Shown piece by piece: positions 8,683 through 18,125 of a DNA stretch of 64,000 nucleotides. The DNA lies in contig JADJRV010000008.1 of the NCBI GenBank assembly GCA_016712045.1, positions 45,357 to 109,356 on the forward strand, given 5' to 3'. This DNA comes from Chloracidobacterium sp. (lineage in GTDB: Bacteria > Acidobacteriota > Blastocatellia > Pyrinomonadales > Pyrinomonadaceae). The position numbers were made by a program, and so were the translations under genes. The notes below the pieces were generated by a model. The model ran no database searches. It was not told where the DNA came from and saw only the letters and a list, made by a program, of their open reading frames with translations. Every line of letters begins with the position of its first letter. The first letter of the stretch is position 1.

Positions 8683-9303
8683 TTAGTTGTCAGTATCTTG
8701 AACAGGATTAGGAGAATTGCCGGTTACAGCCTCGACCAATTTAGCCAAAAACTCATCTTCGGCCACGCCTGAGCTACGAACCGTCACCCATTCGGACATC
8801 AAACCGTTACCCGCCCGACCCTCGACCTTAGCATTTACAGATACATTATTTTGTACGCCGTCAATAGACTGCACCTCGATCGTCAGAGTATATTGGCCAC
8901 GCATCCACGCAGAATCATTGGACTCAAGAATAGCGTACCTGGTCAATTCGTTTTGGGTGATAACTGACCCTTTAGCAAAGACAAACGGCTGCGTGATAAT
9001 GATGCCGTCCTTTAATCTAGACGAAGCCTCGTCAACAACGATCTTTTGCTCGCGTAAAGTATCAATTATCGATTCGATCAAAACATCCCGGCGAGCAGCA
9101 AGTCTGTAGGGATTAGCAAGACGTTGACGAGTCTTCGTCTTTCCCTTGCCCCAATCAAATGATCGCGTCGCATCGTTTGGCCGCGATGTGACCTTGTTTC
9201 CGCTGTCTTTGATCGTCTGCGTTTGGGTGTCGACGCCCTTTTGGGCGAAAGCTGAGGTGCCCGAAATCACGATAAAAATAATTGCTAGTAGAGAGGTTTT
9301 CAT
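8683..9303 (-). CDS. Exported protein of unknown function, first gene of the VWFA operon
   Basis: I chose the ATG at 9303 because a textbook signal peptide starts there (MKTSLLAIIFIVISGTSAFAQ); the longer frame to 9351 adds 16 residues that would precede it. The mature protein, about 185 residues, contains LREQKIVVDEASSRLKDG and repeated beta-strand sequence such as YTLTIEVQSIDGVQNNVSV. The pattern of a conserved helix followed by strands resembles small lipoprotein or assembly-factor domains, but I cannot name a family. It is followed by two further exported proteins, ending in the VWFA-like one. Confidence 0.7.
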   Translation of the reverse strand: MKTSLLAIIFIVISGTSAFAQKGVDTQTQTIKDSGNKVTSRPNDATRSFDWGKGKTKTRQRLANPYRLAARRDVLIESIIDTLREQKIVVDEASSRLKDGIIITQPFVFAKGSVITQNELTRYAILESNDSAWMRGQYTLTIEVQSIDGVQNNVSVNAKVEGRAGNGLMSEWVTVRSSGVAEDEFLAKLVEAVTGNSPNPVQDTDN

Positions 9304-9408
9304 AACTGCAGACCAAGGACTTGCGAAATGCCTAAATAAAATATAACGCAAAGCGAGGGCTTTTGAAAGATTTGATGTGTACGCAGCGATTTAAGTTGTA
9401 AATTACTG

Positions 9409-10167
9409 CTAATTCGATTGGTTTTGACGCTCCCAGAGGAGCAGATGTTTGAGAAAAACATTGTAAGCCGCGAAATAAGATATGACGAGTCCCGCAAAAC
9501 CATCGAGAAAGCCCGCTTTGATCAAATAGGTTTGTAGAAATGTAACTACGGGAGACACAGCGATCTTTATTGGCGAAGTGCGTGTGCCGCGACCAAACAT
9601 TGCCTCAGCTGAAAGCGGGGCATACCGTGTATTGATCATTGCAGCGTGCTGTTTGACGCTATCGATGCTGAAATGAAGGATATCGCCCGTCAATTTCGAA
9701 GTTGTAGCCTCGGGATCCATCTCGATCGATTCGTGGATCGCAACATCTTTCCAACGCCCTTTTCTACGATCAAAAAAACGGAGCTGCCAGTCGGGATACC
9801 ACCCGCTGTGGCGGATCTCGCGTCCAAGATAGGTCGATAATCGGGGAATGCGGTAACCGTCAGCAGCAAAATTGGAATCACGGATCTTGATTATTTCGTT
9901 CTGCAATTTTTCAGAAACTCGTTCATCAGCGTCGAGGCTGAAGATGTGATTGTGCGACGCCTGATCGGTCGCATACTGTTTCTGAGCGGCAAACCCACGC
10001 CATTTCTCAACAATTACACGTGCTCCGAGATCTCTAGCTATCTCAGTTGTATGATCCGTACTTTCTGAATCGACAACGAGTACCTCATCAGCCCACGCCA
10101 CCGAGCGGATCGCGTCGGCGATCTTTGCTTCTTCGTTGAAAGTTATAATTACAGCTGAGATCTTCAC
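9409..10167 (-). CDS. Glycosyltransferase family 2, WaaE/KdtX-like
   Basis: The 252-residue protein has the GT-A nucleotide-sugar fold: ISAVIITFNEEAKIADAIRS at the N-terminus, VLVVDSESTDHT, and the metal-binding DADERV at about residues 88-93. The segment RHSGWYPDWQLRFFDRRKGRW and the conserved His in AIHE are typical of WaaE-like enzymes that add a hexose to the LPS inner core. The C-terminal third has hydrophobic stretches suitable for membrane association. Together with the TolC-like gene and lptA/lptB this supports an LPS-bearing outer membrane. The exact acceptor sugar cannot be read from sequence. Confidence 0.85.
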   Translation of the reverse strand: MKISAVIITFNEEAKIADAIRSVAWADEVLVVDSESTDHTTEIARDLGARVIVEKWRGFAAQKQYATDQASHNHIFSLDADERVSEKLQNEIIKIRDSNFAADGYRIPRLSTYLGREIRHSGWYPDWQLRFFDRRKGRWKDVAIHESIEMDPEATTSKLTGDILHFSIDSVKQHAAMINTRYAPLSAEAMFGRGTRTSPIKIAVSPVVTFLQTYLIKAGFLDGFAGLVISYFAAYNVFLKHLLLWERQNQSN

Positions 10168-10190
10168 GTCTAGGATTTTCGCAGACTTAG

Positions 10191-10223
10191 CGGAAAACTA
10201 AAAGTGCCGCATAAGCGGCACTT
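10191..10223 (-). terminator. Rho-independent terminator after the TolC-like gene
   Basis: A perfect 9-bp stem (AAGTGCCGC paired with GCGGCACTT) with a 4-base loop lies 26 bases beyond the stop of the TolC-like gene. On the minus strand it is followed by a T-rich run (TTTTAGTTTT), the expected form of an intrinsic terminator. It also separates this gene from the downstream glycosyltransferase. Confidence 0.85.
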
Positions 10224-10248
10224 AAGAAACTCTAACCTATTTGGCTAT

Positions 10249-12062
10249 CTATTTTATCACGACCGGTGATTCAATATTTATGTTATTGGCCCTGAACGCC
10301 GTTGAGGTTACTCGCTGGAGGTCAGCGATCGCCTTATTATAGTCCGTCTCGGCACGAATTTCCGAATTACGGGCATTAGTCAAAGCGTTCTCACGTTGAA
10401 AAAGCAGAAACGTCGTCGAGCGGCCGGCGTCGTAGAGTTTACGTTCGCCGTCAAGCTGTATCTCAGCACTTTCGCGGGCACGACGTGCGGTTAGCACACG
10501 CTGACGCGATGTTTCAACTGACTGTACGGCATTGCGGACCTCAACGATTACGGTCTGTTCCTGCCCACGCAACTGAGCATCAAGCTGCTGTTGCTGAATC
10601 TGAGCTCCGTCAAGATTAGCCTTAGCCGTTCGATTACGAAGCGGGAACGAGATCGTCGCGCCGATCGAAAAGTTCGGCGCATCGCTGCGAAACATGTTTG
10701 CCATCGAGCGGTTAAAGCCACCGTAGAGATACGACGGCGAAGCCGGGATAATAACCGTCGGATTAACAAGCAAAGGTAGAGCCGGTAATACCGACGTTCT
10801 CGTAACATTTAGAGAGTTAAAAAGGAACAGATCTTGGGAGCTCGTCAGCAAGTTGGTGGTTGTAGCAGCGTTAGTGCCCCCGCTTGAAAGTCCATCGAGC
10901 GAAAACGTCGTGTTCAGATCGATCTGTGGTTTGGTCTGATTCTTGTAATATTTGATGTCCTCGGTATTGATCTCTTTCTGCAGTTTTAGACGACGAAGCT
11001 CAAAGCGATTATCCATCGCGTCTTTCATCGCGTCATCGAGATTGAGCGGGTCGAGATTAAATGCAGGTTTGTCGGTCGGGACAAATGTCTGCTGCCACTC
11101 GGGTGAGAGCGGGTCACGAAGAACAAGCTGTTTCAAGGTGTTTTCTGCGGTCGAGACTTGCTGTGTCGCAAGCAACAGATCGCCTTCGCGATTTGCAAGC
11201 TCTGTCTGGACCTCAGCCTTTTCAAGCGGGGCGGCCGCACCGGCCTCGATCTTTGCCTCGATCTGACGAAGGTTTTCCTTAGCGAGGTTTACGTTAGCAA
11301 CCTGATTTTGTTGGTTGCGTAGTGCAAAAACAAAATCCCAATAGGCCCGTTGGACCGACGTTATCGTCGACGTAGCTTGTAATCTAAAATCCGAATCAGT
11401 CTGCTCCAGCCGCTTTTTGCGACCGTTATCGCAAGCCGTTTGCTGTCGATCCGAAAATTTCGTGCCAGCGGCTGAGTGTAGTTGACACCTAGGCTAGATG
11501 AAAAAATAGCACTATTTCCGCTCGTCACCGCACCGGAACTGACCTGTGCCTGTGCGAAGGCGTTTTCAGTGCGTTGATTATTGAAAAATACTTGATAATT
11601 TCCGCCTCCGCTCTGAATGAACTGGCCAAAATTGGAATTAACTCGGAAATCCTTTGTCGCCGCTGAACCTGTAGTTGAACTTCGCGAAAAGTTTGGGGAG
11701 AAAGTAAAAACAGGGTCGTACACACCGCTTACGCTTCTAACCTGAGTTTCTTGAAACCTGACGTCACCACGCGAAACCTCGATGTCATTATTGCTCTCAA
11801 GCGATCGACGTATAGCCTCACTAAGAGTGATCGGAATCGGTTGTCCTGTTTGTACGCCGACACGATTCAGGTTTGATGGCGTATATCCGGACGGTTTTGT
11901 TTCTGGTTCCGCCACCGTCGCGCTAGAAAAATAAATTGCTTTAGGAACATTGCTGGTATTCTTTGCGACCTGCGGATCCTGAGCAAAGGTATGCAACGAG
12001 AACGCAGACACTGCGAAAACAAGATTGAGAAAAAAAATAGTGCGAGATCGCCAAAGTTTCAT
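10249..12062 (-). CDS. TolC-family outer membrane efflux protein, one frame break
   Basis: Joined across one break this gives about 604 residues. A signal peptide is followed by a linker with PITLSEAIRRSLESNNDIE, the classical first helix of TolC-type proteins, beta-strand segments with aromatic residues (FTFSPNFSRSSTTG), and in the second half SIGATISFPLRNR with paired coiled-coil helices (about residues 390-590). The break is at 11421-11426, where an A5 run reads as if one A were lost; the restored sequence gives VAKKRLEQTDSDF and runs open to the stop. Such proteins form trimeric exit channels for efflux or type I secretion. No adaptor or pump gene is adjacent, so the partner is unknown. 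Confidence 0.87.
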
Positions 12063-12213
12063 TATCTATAGCTCCGGAACGGACTAATTAATATTATGAA
12101 TTACTGCTAAAAACTCAAACCGTTACTACGACACCAAATTTCCGTTTGTTTCAACAATCTCACACGACCAGATATCTAAGGTCAAAACCGGATACTTTGA
12201 AATTTACTTTGGA

Positions 12214-12256
12214 TTGCGGTATCTTCAAGTTTTAATATACGCAATTTTTTGGAGGA
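12214..12256 (+). promoter_or_regulatory. Probable sigma-70 promoter and ribosome site for gap
   Basis: TTGCGG at 12214 and TATACG at 12236 are separated by 16 bases, and GGAGGA at 12251-12256 lies 12 bases before the gap ATG. The region divides the divergent TolC-like gene and gap. The promoter call is by pattern only; the ribosome site is strong. Confidence 0.5.
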
Positions 12257-12268
12257 TCCTAAATATAA

Positions 12269-13291
12269 ATGGCTATTAAAGTTGGCATAAACGGGTTTGG
12301 CCGCATCGGGCGCAGCGTTCTTAGGACGTGGCTTGGCGATGCAGACATCGATCTCGTCGCCGTAAATGATCTGACCGATACAAAAACGCTTGCTCATCTA
12401 CTCAAATATGATTCCGTAATGGGCAATCTCGAACACAGCATCACCGCCGGAGACGGCGTGATAAATGTCGAGGGCGATTCGTTTCGCGTTTTTAGCGAAC
12501 GCGACCCCGCACAGATCCCTTGGGACGAGGTCGGAGCTGATATCGTTATCGAATCGACTGGGCATTTTACAAACGCAGATGACGCCCGCAAGCATCTCGG
12601 CGGCAGCGTGAAAAAGGTCATCATCTCAGCACCCGCAAAGGGCGAAGATGTGACCATCGTACTTGGCGTTAATGAAAACATGTACAACGCTGACGAGCAC
12701 CACATTATTTCGAACGCTTCGTGTACGACAAACTGTCTTGCACCGGTGGCAAAGGTCATTCACGAAACATTTGGCATTAAAAATGCACTGATGAACACCA
12801 TCCACAGCTACACCAACGACCAGCAGTTGCTCGATCTGCCGCACAAGGACCTCCGTCGTGCCCGTGCCGCCGCGTTGTCAATGATACCTACCTCGACCGG
12901 AGCGGCCAAAGCTGTCGCTCTCGTAATTCCTGATCTTAAAGGCAAATTTGACGGCATCTCAGTTCGCGTTCCGACGCCAAACGTATCGCTGGTCGATGTC
13001 GTAATGAACGTCGAAAAAGAAACTTCGACCGAAGAGGTCAACCGTGTCCTCAAAGACGCCGCAACCGGCCCGCTGAAAGGAATTCTAGCGTTTTCAGAAG
13101 AGCCGCTCGTCTCGATCGATTTCAAAGGCAATTCTAACTCCTCGATCGTCGATGCAGACAACACAAAGGTCATCGGCGGAACATGCATCAAGATCCTGTC
13201 GTGGTACGACAACGAGTGGGGCTATTCGTGCCGTGTCCGTGATCTGGTCAAATTTGTCGCCGCAAAAGGAATGTGGAGTTTTGATCAATAG
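12269..13291 (+). CDS. gap: Glyceraldehyde-3-phosphate dehydrogenase
   Basis: The 340-residue enzyme oxidises glyceraldehyde 3-phosphate to 1,3-bisphosphoglycerate with NAD(P). IKVGINGFGRIGRSVLR is the nucleotide-binding N-terminus and SNASCTTNCLAPV contains the catalytic cysteine. HSYTNDQ, RRARAAALSMIPTSTGAAK and WYDNEWGYS are all conserved. Asp at the end of the second strand (IDLVAVND) is consistent with NAD preference. It lies upstream of a small lipoprotein and pgk, but a terminator stands between the lipoprotein and pgk. Confidence 0.97.
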   Translation: MAIKVGINGFGRIGRSVLRTWLGDADIDLVAVNDLTDTKTLAHLLKYDSVMGNLEHSITAGDGVINVEGDSFRVFSERDPAQIPWDEVGADIVIESTGHFTNADDARKHLGGSVKKVIISAPAKGEDVTIVLGVNENMYNADEHHIISNASCTTNCLAPVAKVIHETFGIKNALMNTIHSYTNDQQLLDLPHKDLRRARAAALSMIPTSTGAAKAVALVIPDLKGKFDGISVRVPTPNVSLVDVVMNVEKETSTEEVNRVLKDAATGPLKGILAFSEEPLVSIDFKGNSNSSIVDADNTKVIGGTCIKILSWYDNEWGYSCRVRDLVKFVAAKGMWSFDQ

Positions 13292-13306
13292 ACGCTGGAG
13301 AAATCG

Positions 13307-13688
13307 ATGAAAAATGCGTTCGGCTTGACATTATCGCTCTTGTTGCTGGTTGTGGTTGGTTGCTCGTGCCCAAGCAAATTGGCTGAGTTGGGCAAAAGAA
13401 AGAGACGACCACTCCGCCGCCGCCAGCAACCCCGTATTCGCCATCGTCAACGCCTGTCAGCAAAGGTGAATACGACGTCTCGATGGATAAATACCAGCAG
13501 ATCAAGATCGGCACGTCCAGATCCGATGTCGAAAACATACTTGGCGGCAAGGAACCGAGATCAGCAGTTCGGCCGGCGGTGGCGTCCGATTTTCAGTCAA
13601 TAAATGGGAAGGCGAACGATATAAGTCGATCATCCTCTCATTCAAAAATGATAAGGTGATGTCGAAATCGCAGGTCGGCCTCAAATAG
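13307..13688 (+). CDS. Small lipoprotein with a DUF3862/SmpA-like domain, two frame breaks
   Basis: The N-terminus MKNAFGLTLSLLLLVVVGCSC is a lipoprotein signal with a Cys at residue 19. The rest reads well only if one base is restored near 13399 (an A run) and one near 13558 (between CC and GAG). The corrected protein, about 127 residues, has a Thr/Pro linker (TTTPPPPATP) and then MDKYQQIKIGTSRSDVENILGG, with YKSIILSFKNDKVMSKSQVGL at the end. This is the pattern of DUF3862, a small BLIP/SmpA-like fold. It is probably anchored in the outer or inner membrane. Function is unknown. A terminator follows directly. Confidence 0.7.
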
Positions 13689-13713
13689 TCTTTAGACAAT
13701 TGAAAACACTAAG

Positions 13714-13749
13714 GACCACCTGCGAAAGCGGGTGGGTTCTTTTATTTTA
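13714..13749 (+). terminator. Rho-independent terminator between the lipoprotein gene and pgk
   Basis: The hairpin CCACCTGC-GAAA-GCGGGTGG (13716-13735, one T-G pair, GAAA tetraloop) is followed by TTCTTTTATTTT. It ends only 2 bases before the pgk ATG, so the U-tract overlaps the leader where the pgk ribosome site would lie; no good ribosome site is visible for pgk. Confidence 0.8.
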
Positions 13750-13751
13750 AG

Positions 13752-14980
13752 ATGAACAAAAAAACCATAAAAGACATAGATATTGCGGGCAAAAGAGTCT
13801 TTATCCGCGTGGATTTTAACGTTCCGATCAAAGATGGTGTGATCGCTGACGATACCCGCATTCTTGGAGCTTTGCCGACTATCAAATACGCCGTCGAACA
13901 AGGTGCAAAGGTCATTCTCGCCTCGCATCTCGGCCGTCCGCTCAAGGACAAAAAGAAAGCCGAAGAAAAAGGATTGCCCTATAACGCAGCTAAGTACAGT
14001 CTTCGGCCGGTGTTCGAGTATTTAACTAAGCTAGACGCGTTAAATGTTGCATTTGCAGACGATTGTATTGGTGATGATGTGGATGCAGCAGTTGCGAAGA
14101 TGAACCTGGTGACATCCTCTTGCTCGAAAATCTTCGCTTGCACGCCGAAGAAGAGAAGAACGATCCTGATTTTGCCAAACAACTCGCGGCTAACGTCGAT
14201 GTCTATGTCAACGACGCTTTCGGCACAGCTCATCGTGCTCACGCCTCGACCGAAGGCATCACGCATTATGTTGACGACTGCGTCGCCGGACTGCTAATGG
14301 AAAAGGAGCTGAATTTTCTCGGCAAAGCACTCCATAACCCCGAACGCCCATTTGTCGCGATTCTCGGCGGGGCAAAGGTCTCGGATAAGATCCCGGTTAT
14401 CGAGTCGCTTATCAAACGTAAGGTCGATAAGCTCCTGATCGGCGGTGCGATGGCTTATACATTTTTTAAGGCTCAGGGCTTTACGGTCGGGAAATCGCTG
14501 GTCGAGGACGATATGATGCCAAAGGCCCTTGAGATGGAGCAGATGGCAAAAGATGCCGGTGTCGAGCTGATATTGCCGACCGACCATCAAGTCGTCGATT
14601 CTTACGACCCACTCAATTCCCGCAAGACAATCCCGATCTCATTCACAAACACCGGCCTAGTCGGACTAGATATCGGCGTTGAGACTGCCGTCATCTTCAA
14701 AAACGCTCTTGAAGGCGCCAAAACCATCGTCTGGAACGGTCCGATGGGCATGTTCGAAGAAAAGCCTTTTGACGAGGGAACCGTTGCGATCGCAAAAGCC
14801 GTTGCGGCGGCGACCGAAAAAGGAGCGACATCTATCGTCGGCGGCGGCGATTCGGTCTCGGCGGTGAACCAGGCAGGGCTTAACGACAAGATCAGCCACA
14901 TCTCGACCGGCGGCGGAGCAACGCTTGAATTTTTAGCCGGCGATACGCTGCCCGGCGTCGCAGCTTTGGACGACAGATAG
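13752..14980 (+). CDS. pgk: Phosphoglycerate kinase, one frame break
   Basis: Joined across one break this is a full-length enzyme of about 409 residues, transferring phosphate from 1,3-bisphosphoglycerate to ADP. FIRVDFNVPI, LASHLGRP, VNDAFGTAHRAHAS, ILGGAKVSDKI and the C-terminal STGGGATLEFLAG are diagnostic. The break lies at about 14106, where CCTGG should read CCCTGG; the restored sequence is KMNPGDILLLENLRLH, exactly as expected. Since pgk is usually essential and both halves are intact, a base-calling error is more likely than a pseudogene. The Gly-rich nucleotide-binding loop and hinge are both present. Confidence 0.94.
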
Positions 14981-15065
14981 TTACCGATCAACTACTTACA
15001 TCACACCAAGTGCGCGGCCGCTCGAACGCTCTCCCAGCGCGTGTTAAAATGGTGATAAGACGACA

Positions 15066-15929
15066 ATGAAGACCATATTTCAAGAGGCTCGCAATGCCAT
15101 TCTTATCATTATTGGTATATTTTCGGCTGCTTTTGGGTTGAAGGGTTTTCTGCTTTCGAGCCGCTTTATTGACGGCGGGGTGACTGGCGTTTCCATGCTG
15201 GTTTCGGACATTTCCGGCTGGCCATTATCTATATTGCTGCTGGTTATTAATTTGCCGTTCATCGCCATCGGCTATCGGCAGATCGGCCGCAAGTTTGCTA
15301 TAAAGAGTACGCTCGGCATTGTTGGTCTTTCACTTTGTTTGCTTTTAGTGAAATTTCCTGACGTGACGCCCGACAAGTTACTTACCGCGGTGTTTGGGGG
15401 CTTGTTTATCGGTGCGGGTATCGGACTTGCGATGCGTGGCGGATCGGTGCTTGATGGAACCGAAATCGCTGCATTATTGGTCAGTCGCAACAGTCACCTA
15501 TTGAGGGTCGGCGACGTAATATTGCTGCTCAATATCGTCATCTTTCTGACAGCGGCCTTCTTTCTCGGCGTCGAATCGGCGATGTATTCGATCTTGACGT
15601 ATGTGGCAGCGACAAAGGCGATCGATTTTCTGCTCCATGGGTTCGAAGAATATACGGCGATCAATATCATTTCCGAAAAAGGTGAAGAGATACGCGAAGT
15701 GATCGTTGGGCAACTCCATCGCGGCGTTACTGTGTATAAAGGTAGCGGCGGCATGGGAACACACGGAGAAACAGCAGAAGACCGCTCTATACTTTATTGT
15801 GTTGTTACGCGGCTTGAGATCGGGGCGGTCAAATCAGTGGTTGCCGAGATCGATCCGCAGGCATTCGTTACAACGCATACTTTGACCGACGTAGAAGGCG
15901 GTTTGATAAAGCGACCTCTACTGCATTAG
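15066..15929 (+). CDS. YitT-family membrane protein with DUF2179 domain
   Basis: The 287-residue protein has five to six hydrophobic helices in its first two-thirds (YitT membrane domain, PF02588), including GLKGFLLSSRFIDGGVTGVS and GIGLAMRGGSVLDGTEI, followed by a soluble C-terminal DUF2179 domain with VTVYKGSGGM and ILYCVVTRLE. Members are inner-membrane proteins of unsettled function, sometimes suggested to transport small molecules. It stands alone between pgk and three small exported proteins. Length and layout are typical. Confidence 0.9.
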   Translation: MKTIFQEARNAILIIIGIFSAAFGLKGFLLSSRFIDGGVTGVSMLVSDISGWPLSILLLVINLPFIAIGYRQIGRKFAIKSTLGIVGLSLCLLLVKFPDVTPDKLLTAVFGGLFIGAGIGLAMRGGSVLDGTEIAALLVSRNSHLLRVGDVILLLNIVIFLTAAFFLGVESAMYSILTYVAATKAIDFLLHGFEEYTAINIISEKGEEIREVIVGQLHRGVTVYKGSGGMGTHGETAEDRSILYCVVTRLEIGAVKSVVAEIDPQAFVTTHTLTDVEGGLIKRPLLH

Positions 15930-16024
15930 TGTCGTAGATCACATTAATTACTACCTGAGCGTGCTATCTTTCAGTCGTTGTGTGACATCATAAGGACGAT
16001 CGTCCAAATAGGAAGAGAACCGTT

Positions 16025-16417
16025 ATGAACAATAAAACCGTGTCTTTTTTGCTGATCTTTTCAATCCAGCTCCTAACAGTTTCAGGTGTCCCTACTCGAG
16101 GCCAGGCGAGCCAAACAAAGCAATTAAGAAGGATCGAGAAAGTAAAAAGTCAAGTCACAAAGGCCAGTCAAAATAATGACACTATCAAGGTCAAACTGAA
16201 CAGCGGGACAACGTACCAGGGAACTGTCAATCAGGTAACCAACGTGAATTTCGTTATTGTCGACGCGTCAGGGACATCGCACTCTGTCAACTACGAGGAA
16301 GTAAACTCGGTCGGCGGCAAGGGGTATTCGTCCGGATGGAAGATAGCGATAGGAGCTGCGATCGGTGCAGGTGCCGTGCTTGCAGTTCTCGCTGCGATCG
16401 CTGCGTCGGATAACTGA
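16025..16417 (+). CDS. Small exported Sm-like protein, paralogue 1 of 3
   Basis: The 130-residue protein has a signal peptide (about 1-29), a charged helix starting SQTKQLRRIEKVKSQV, a strand-rich core IKVKLNSGTTYQGTVNQVTN followed by NFVIVDASG, and a C-terminal hydrophobic segment of about 22 residues (WKIAIGAAIGAGAVLAVLA) ending with a short tail. The core follows the Sm1 pattern of a strand, a Gly turn, a Gly in the second strand and a VD ending, so an Sm/LSM-like beta barrel outside the cytoplasm is plausible; that is inference. The two next genes have the same plan, so this is a local duplication. Function unknown. Confidence 0.75.
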   Translation: MNNKTVSFLLIFSIQLLTVSGVPTRGQASQTKQLRRIEKVKSQVTKASQNNDTIKVKLNSGTTYQGTVNQVTNVNFVIVDASGTSHSVNYEEVNSVGGKGYSSGWKIAIGAAIGAGAVLAVLAAIAASDN

Positions 16418-16448
16418 TCTGGAGGTTACGTAAGATCAGAGGAATAAT

Positions 16449-16848
16449 ATGATTAACAAGATAGTAACTCTCTTGCTTGTTTTTGCCGTTACCGGCGGAG
16501 CTTTACATACAACGGCTTTTGCTCAAGCCTCGCAAACCAAACAGGAAAAAAAGGCGGCCGAAGTCAAGACCAAGATCAACAAGCTCGGCACCGGCGAAAA
16601 GGTGTTCGTAAAGGTCAAGCTCTACAACGATAACAGCTATGAGGGTTACCTCACTCAGGCTAATGATAATGATTTTGTCGTTGTCGATAAGGCGGGAGCC
16701 TCACACACGATAAATTATGCTGATGTTAAGTCGATCGGTGGCAAGAACATGTCGAACGGCAAAGATCGCGATCGGTCTCGGCATCGGCGCTGGCGTTACC
16801 CTCTTGGTGTTGTTGCTTGTCTTCCAACATATTACTCAGAACAATTGA
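16449..16848 (+). CDS. Small exported Sm-like protein, paralogue 2 of 3, frame break near the C-terminus
   Basis: It shares the plan of its neighbours: signal peptide ending near TAFAQ, SQTKQEKKAAEVKTKINKLG, then VKVKLYNDNSYEGYL and DFVVVDKAG, then SIGGK. The frame breaks near 16760, after SNGK. Reading on in the neighbouring frame gives KIAIGLGIGAGVTLLVLLL and a stop at 16846-16848, matching the hydrophobic tail of the paralogues. Without this correction the frame would run through into the third paralogue and make a false 276-residue fusion. It follows paralogue 1 by 31 bases. Confidence 0.72.
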
Positions 16849-16877
16849 CGCTACACGCAGATCTTAAAATAACAAAT

Positions 16878-17279
16878 ATGACCAATAAAACTATTTCAGC
16901 CCTCATCATTTGTGGGTTGCTATGCCTTACGTGGGTCTCGCCATTGAATGCACAGATCGATCAAACTAAACAAGAAAAAAAGACCTCAGAAATAAAAGCA
17001 AAGATCAAAAAGCTCGGTACCGGCGAACAAGTAAATGTAAAAGTAAAGCTCTATAGCGGTTCGAGTTATCAAGGATACGTAAGCCAGTCAAATGAAGGTG
17101 ATTTTGCCGTCGTCGATCGCTCAGGCAAAGCGGAAACGATCAAGTATTCTGACGTCGATACGATCACTGGGAAAAACTTTTTGAGTGGGCACAAACTCGC
17201 CATTGGCGTTACTATTGGAGTTATCGGTACAGCTGCGATAATATTTGCTATCTTTAAGGCGACCGGTAAACGACTTTAA
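16878..17279 (+). CDS. Small exported Sm-like protein, paralogue 3 of 3
   Basis: I set the start at the ATG at 16878, giving MTNKTISALIICGLLCLTW as a signal peptide and 133 residues in all. The same QTKQEKKTSEIKAKIKKLG helix, VKVKLYSGSSYQGYV core, DFAVVDRSG strand and hydrophobic tail (KLAIGVTIGVIGTAAIIFA) follow. It resembles paralogue 2 more than paralogue 1, which suggests two duplication steps. The stop lies 4 bases before the tpiA start, so it may be co-transcribed with tpiA. Function unknown. Confidence 0.75.
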   Translation: MTNKTISALIICGLLCLTWVSPLNAQIDQTKQEKKTSEIKAKIKKLGTGEQVNVKVKLYSGSSYQGYVSQSNEGDFAVVDRSGKAETIKYSDVDTITGKNFLSGHKLAIGVTIGVIGTAAIIFAIFKATGKRL

Positions 17280-17283
17280 CTCT

Positions 17284-18046
17284 ATGAGAAGACCCGTAAT
17301 CGCAGGTAATTGGAAGATGTATAAACTGCTCTCTGATGCAGTTAATACGGCACTCGATCTAAAACCGCTCGTCGCCAACGCAAATCATTGTGATGTTGTC
17401 ATCGCACCAGTATTTACAGCGTTAAAGACGGTAGCTGACCGCCTCGAAGGCTCAAATATTCACGTTGGCGGACAAAACTGTGCGATCCAAAATGATTTTG
17501 GTGCCCACACGGGTGAGATCGCACCGACGATGCTCAAGGATGTCGGTTGTTCGCACGTAATTATCGGCCACTCTGAGCGGCGGCAGTTTTATGGTGAAAC
17601 AGACACTTCCGTCAACCAAAAGACAAAAGCGTCGCTTGCAGCAGGGCTCAAACCGATCGTCTGCGTCGGCGAATCGCTTACCGAAAGGGAAGGCGGACAC
17701 GCCGAAACGGTGGTCAAAGGCCAGCTAGTCGCGGGGCTTGGACGGTTTGACAGTTGCCGACATGGAACGTATCATAATCGCTTACGAGCCTGTCTGGGCG
17801 ATCGGCACGGGTAAAACCGCGACGCCTGAACAGGCTCAAGAAATGCACGCACACATCCGCCGGACGGTTGCAGAAATGCATGGAAATGAGATCGCTGACA
17901 ACACGCGAATACTCTATGGCGGATCGGTCAAACCGGATAATATCGCGACGCTGATGTCGCAGACGGACGTTGACGGTGCATTGGTCGGCGGAGCAGCCCT
18001 CGAAGCGGCAAGCTTTGCTCAGATCGTGAATTACGATAGAAAGTGA
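17284..18046 (+). CDS. tpiA: Triosephosphate isomerase, one frame break
   Basis: Joined across a break the enzyme has about 253 residues and interconverts dihydroxyacetone phosphate and glyceraldehyde 3-phosphate. RRPVIAGNWKMYK carries the substrate Lys, VIIGHSERR the electrophile His, AYEPVWAIGTGKTATPEQAQ the catalytic Glu and flexible loop, and ILYGGSVKPDN the phosphate-binding loop. The break is at 17739-17740, where GGACGG should read GACGG; correction gives QLVAGLDGLTVADME. All catalytic residues are present, so it is very probably functional in the organism. Confidence 0.94.
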
Positions 18047-18119
<73 letters not shown>

Positions 18120-18125
18120 ACTAAG

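Noticed and set aside
15000..15065. GC-rich element with GCGGCCGC between pgk and the YitT gene
   Set aside because: It is a short GC-rich stretch without clear stem, T run or promoter; I can support no function.
16449..17279. A single 276-residue exported protein with two Sm-like cores
   Set aside because: The middle part (after SNGK) is read in the wrong frame; reading on in the neighbouring frame gives a normal hydrophobic tail and stop at 16848, and an ATG with a signal peptide follows at 16878.
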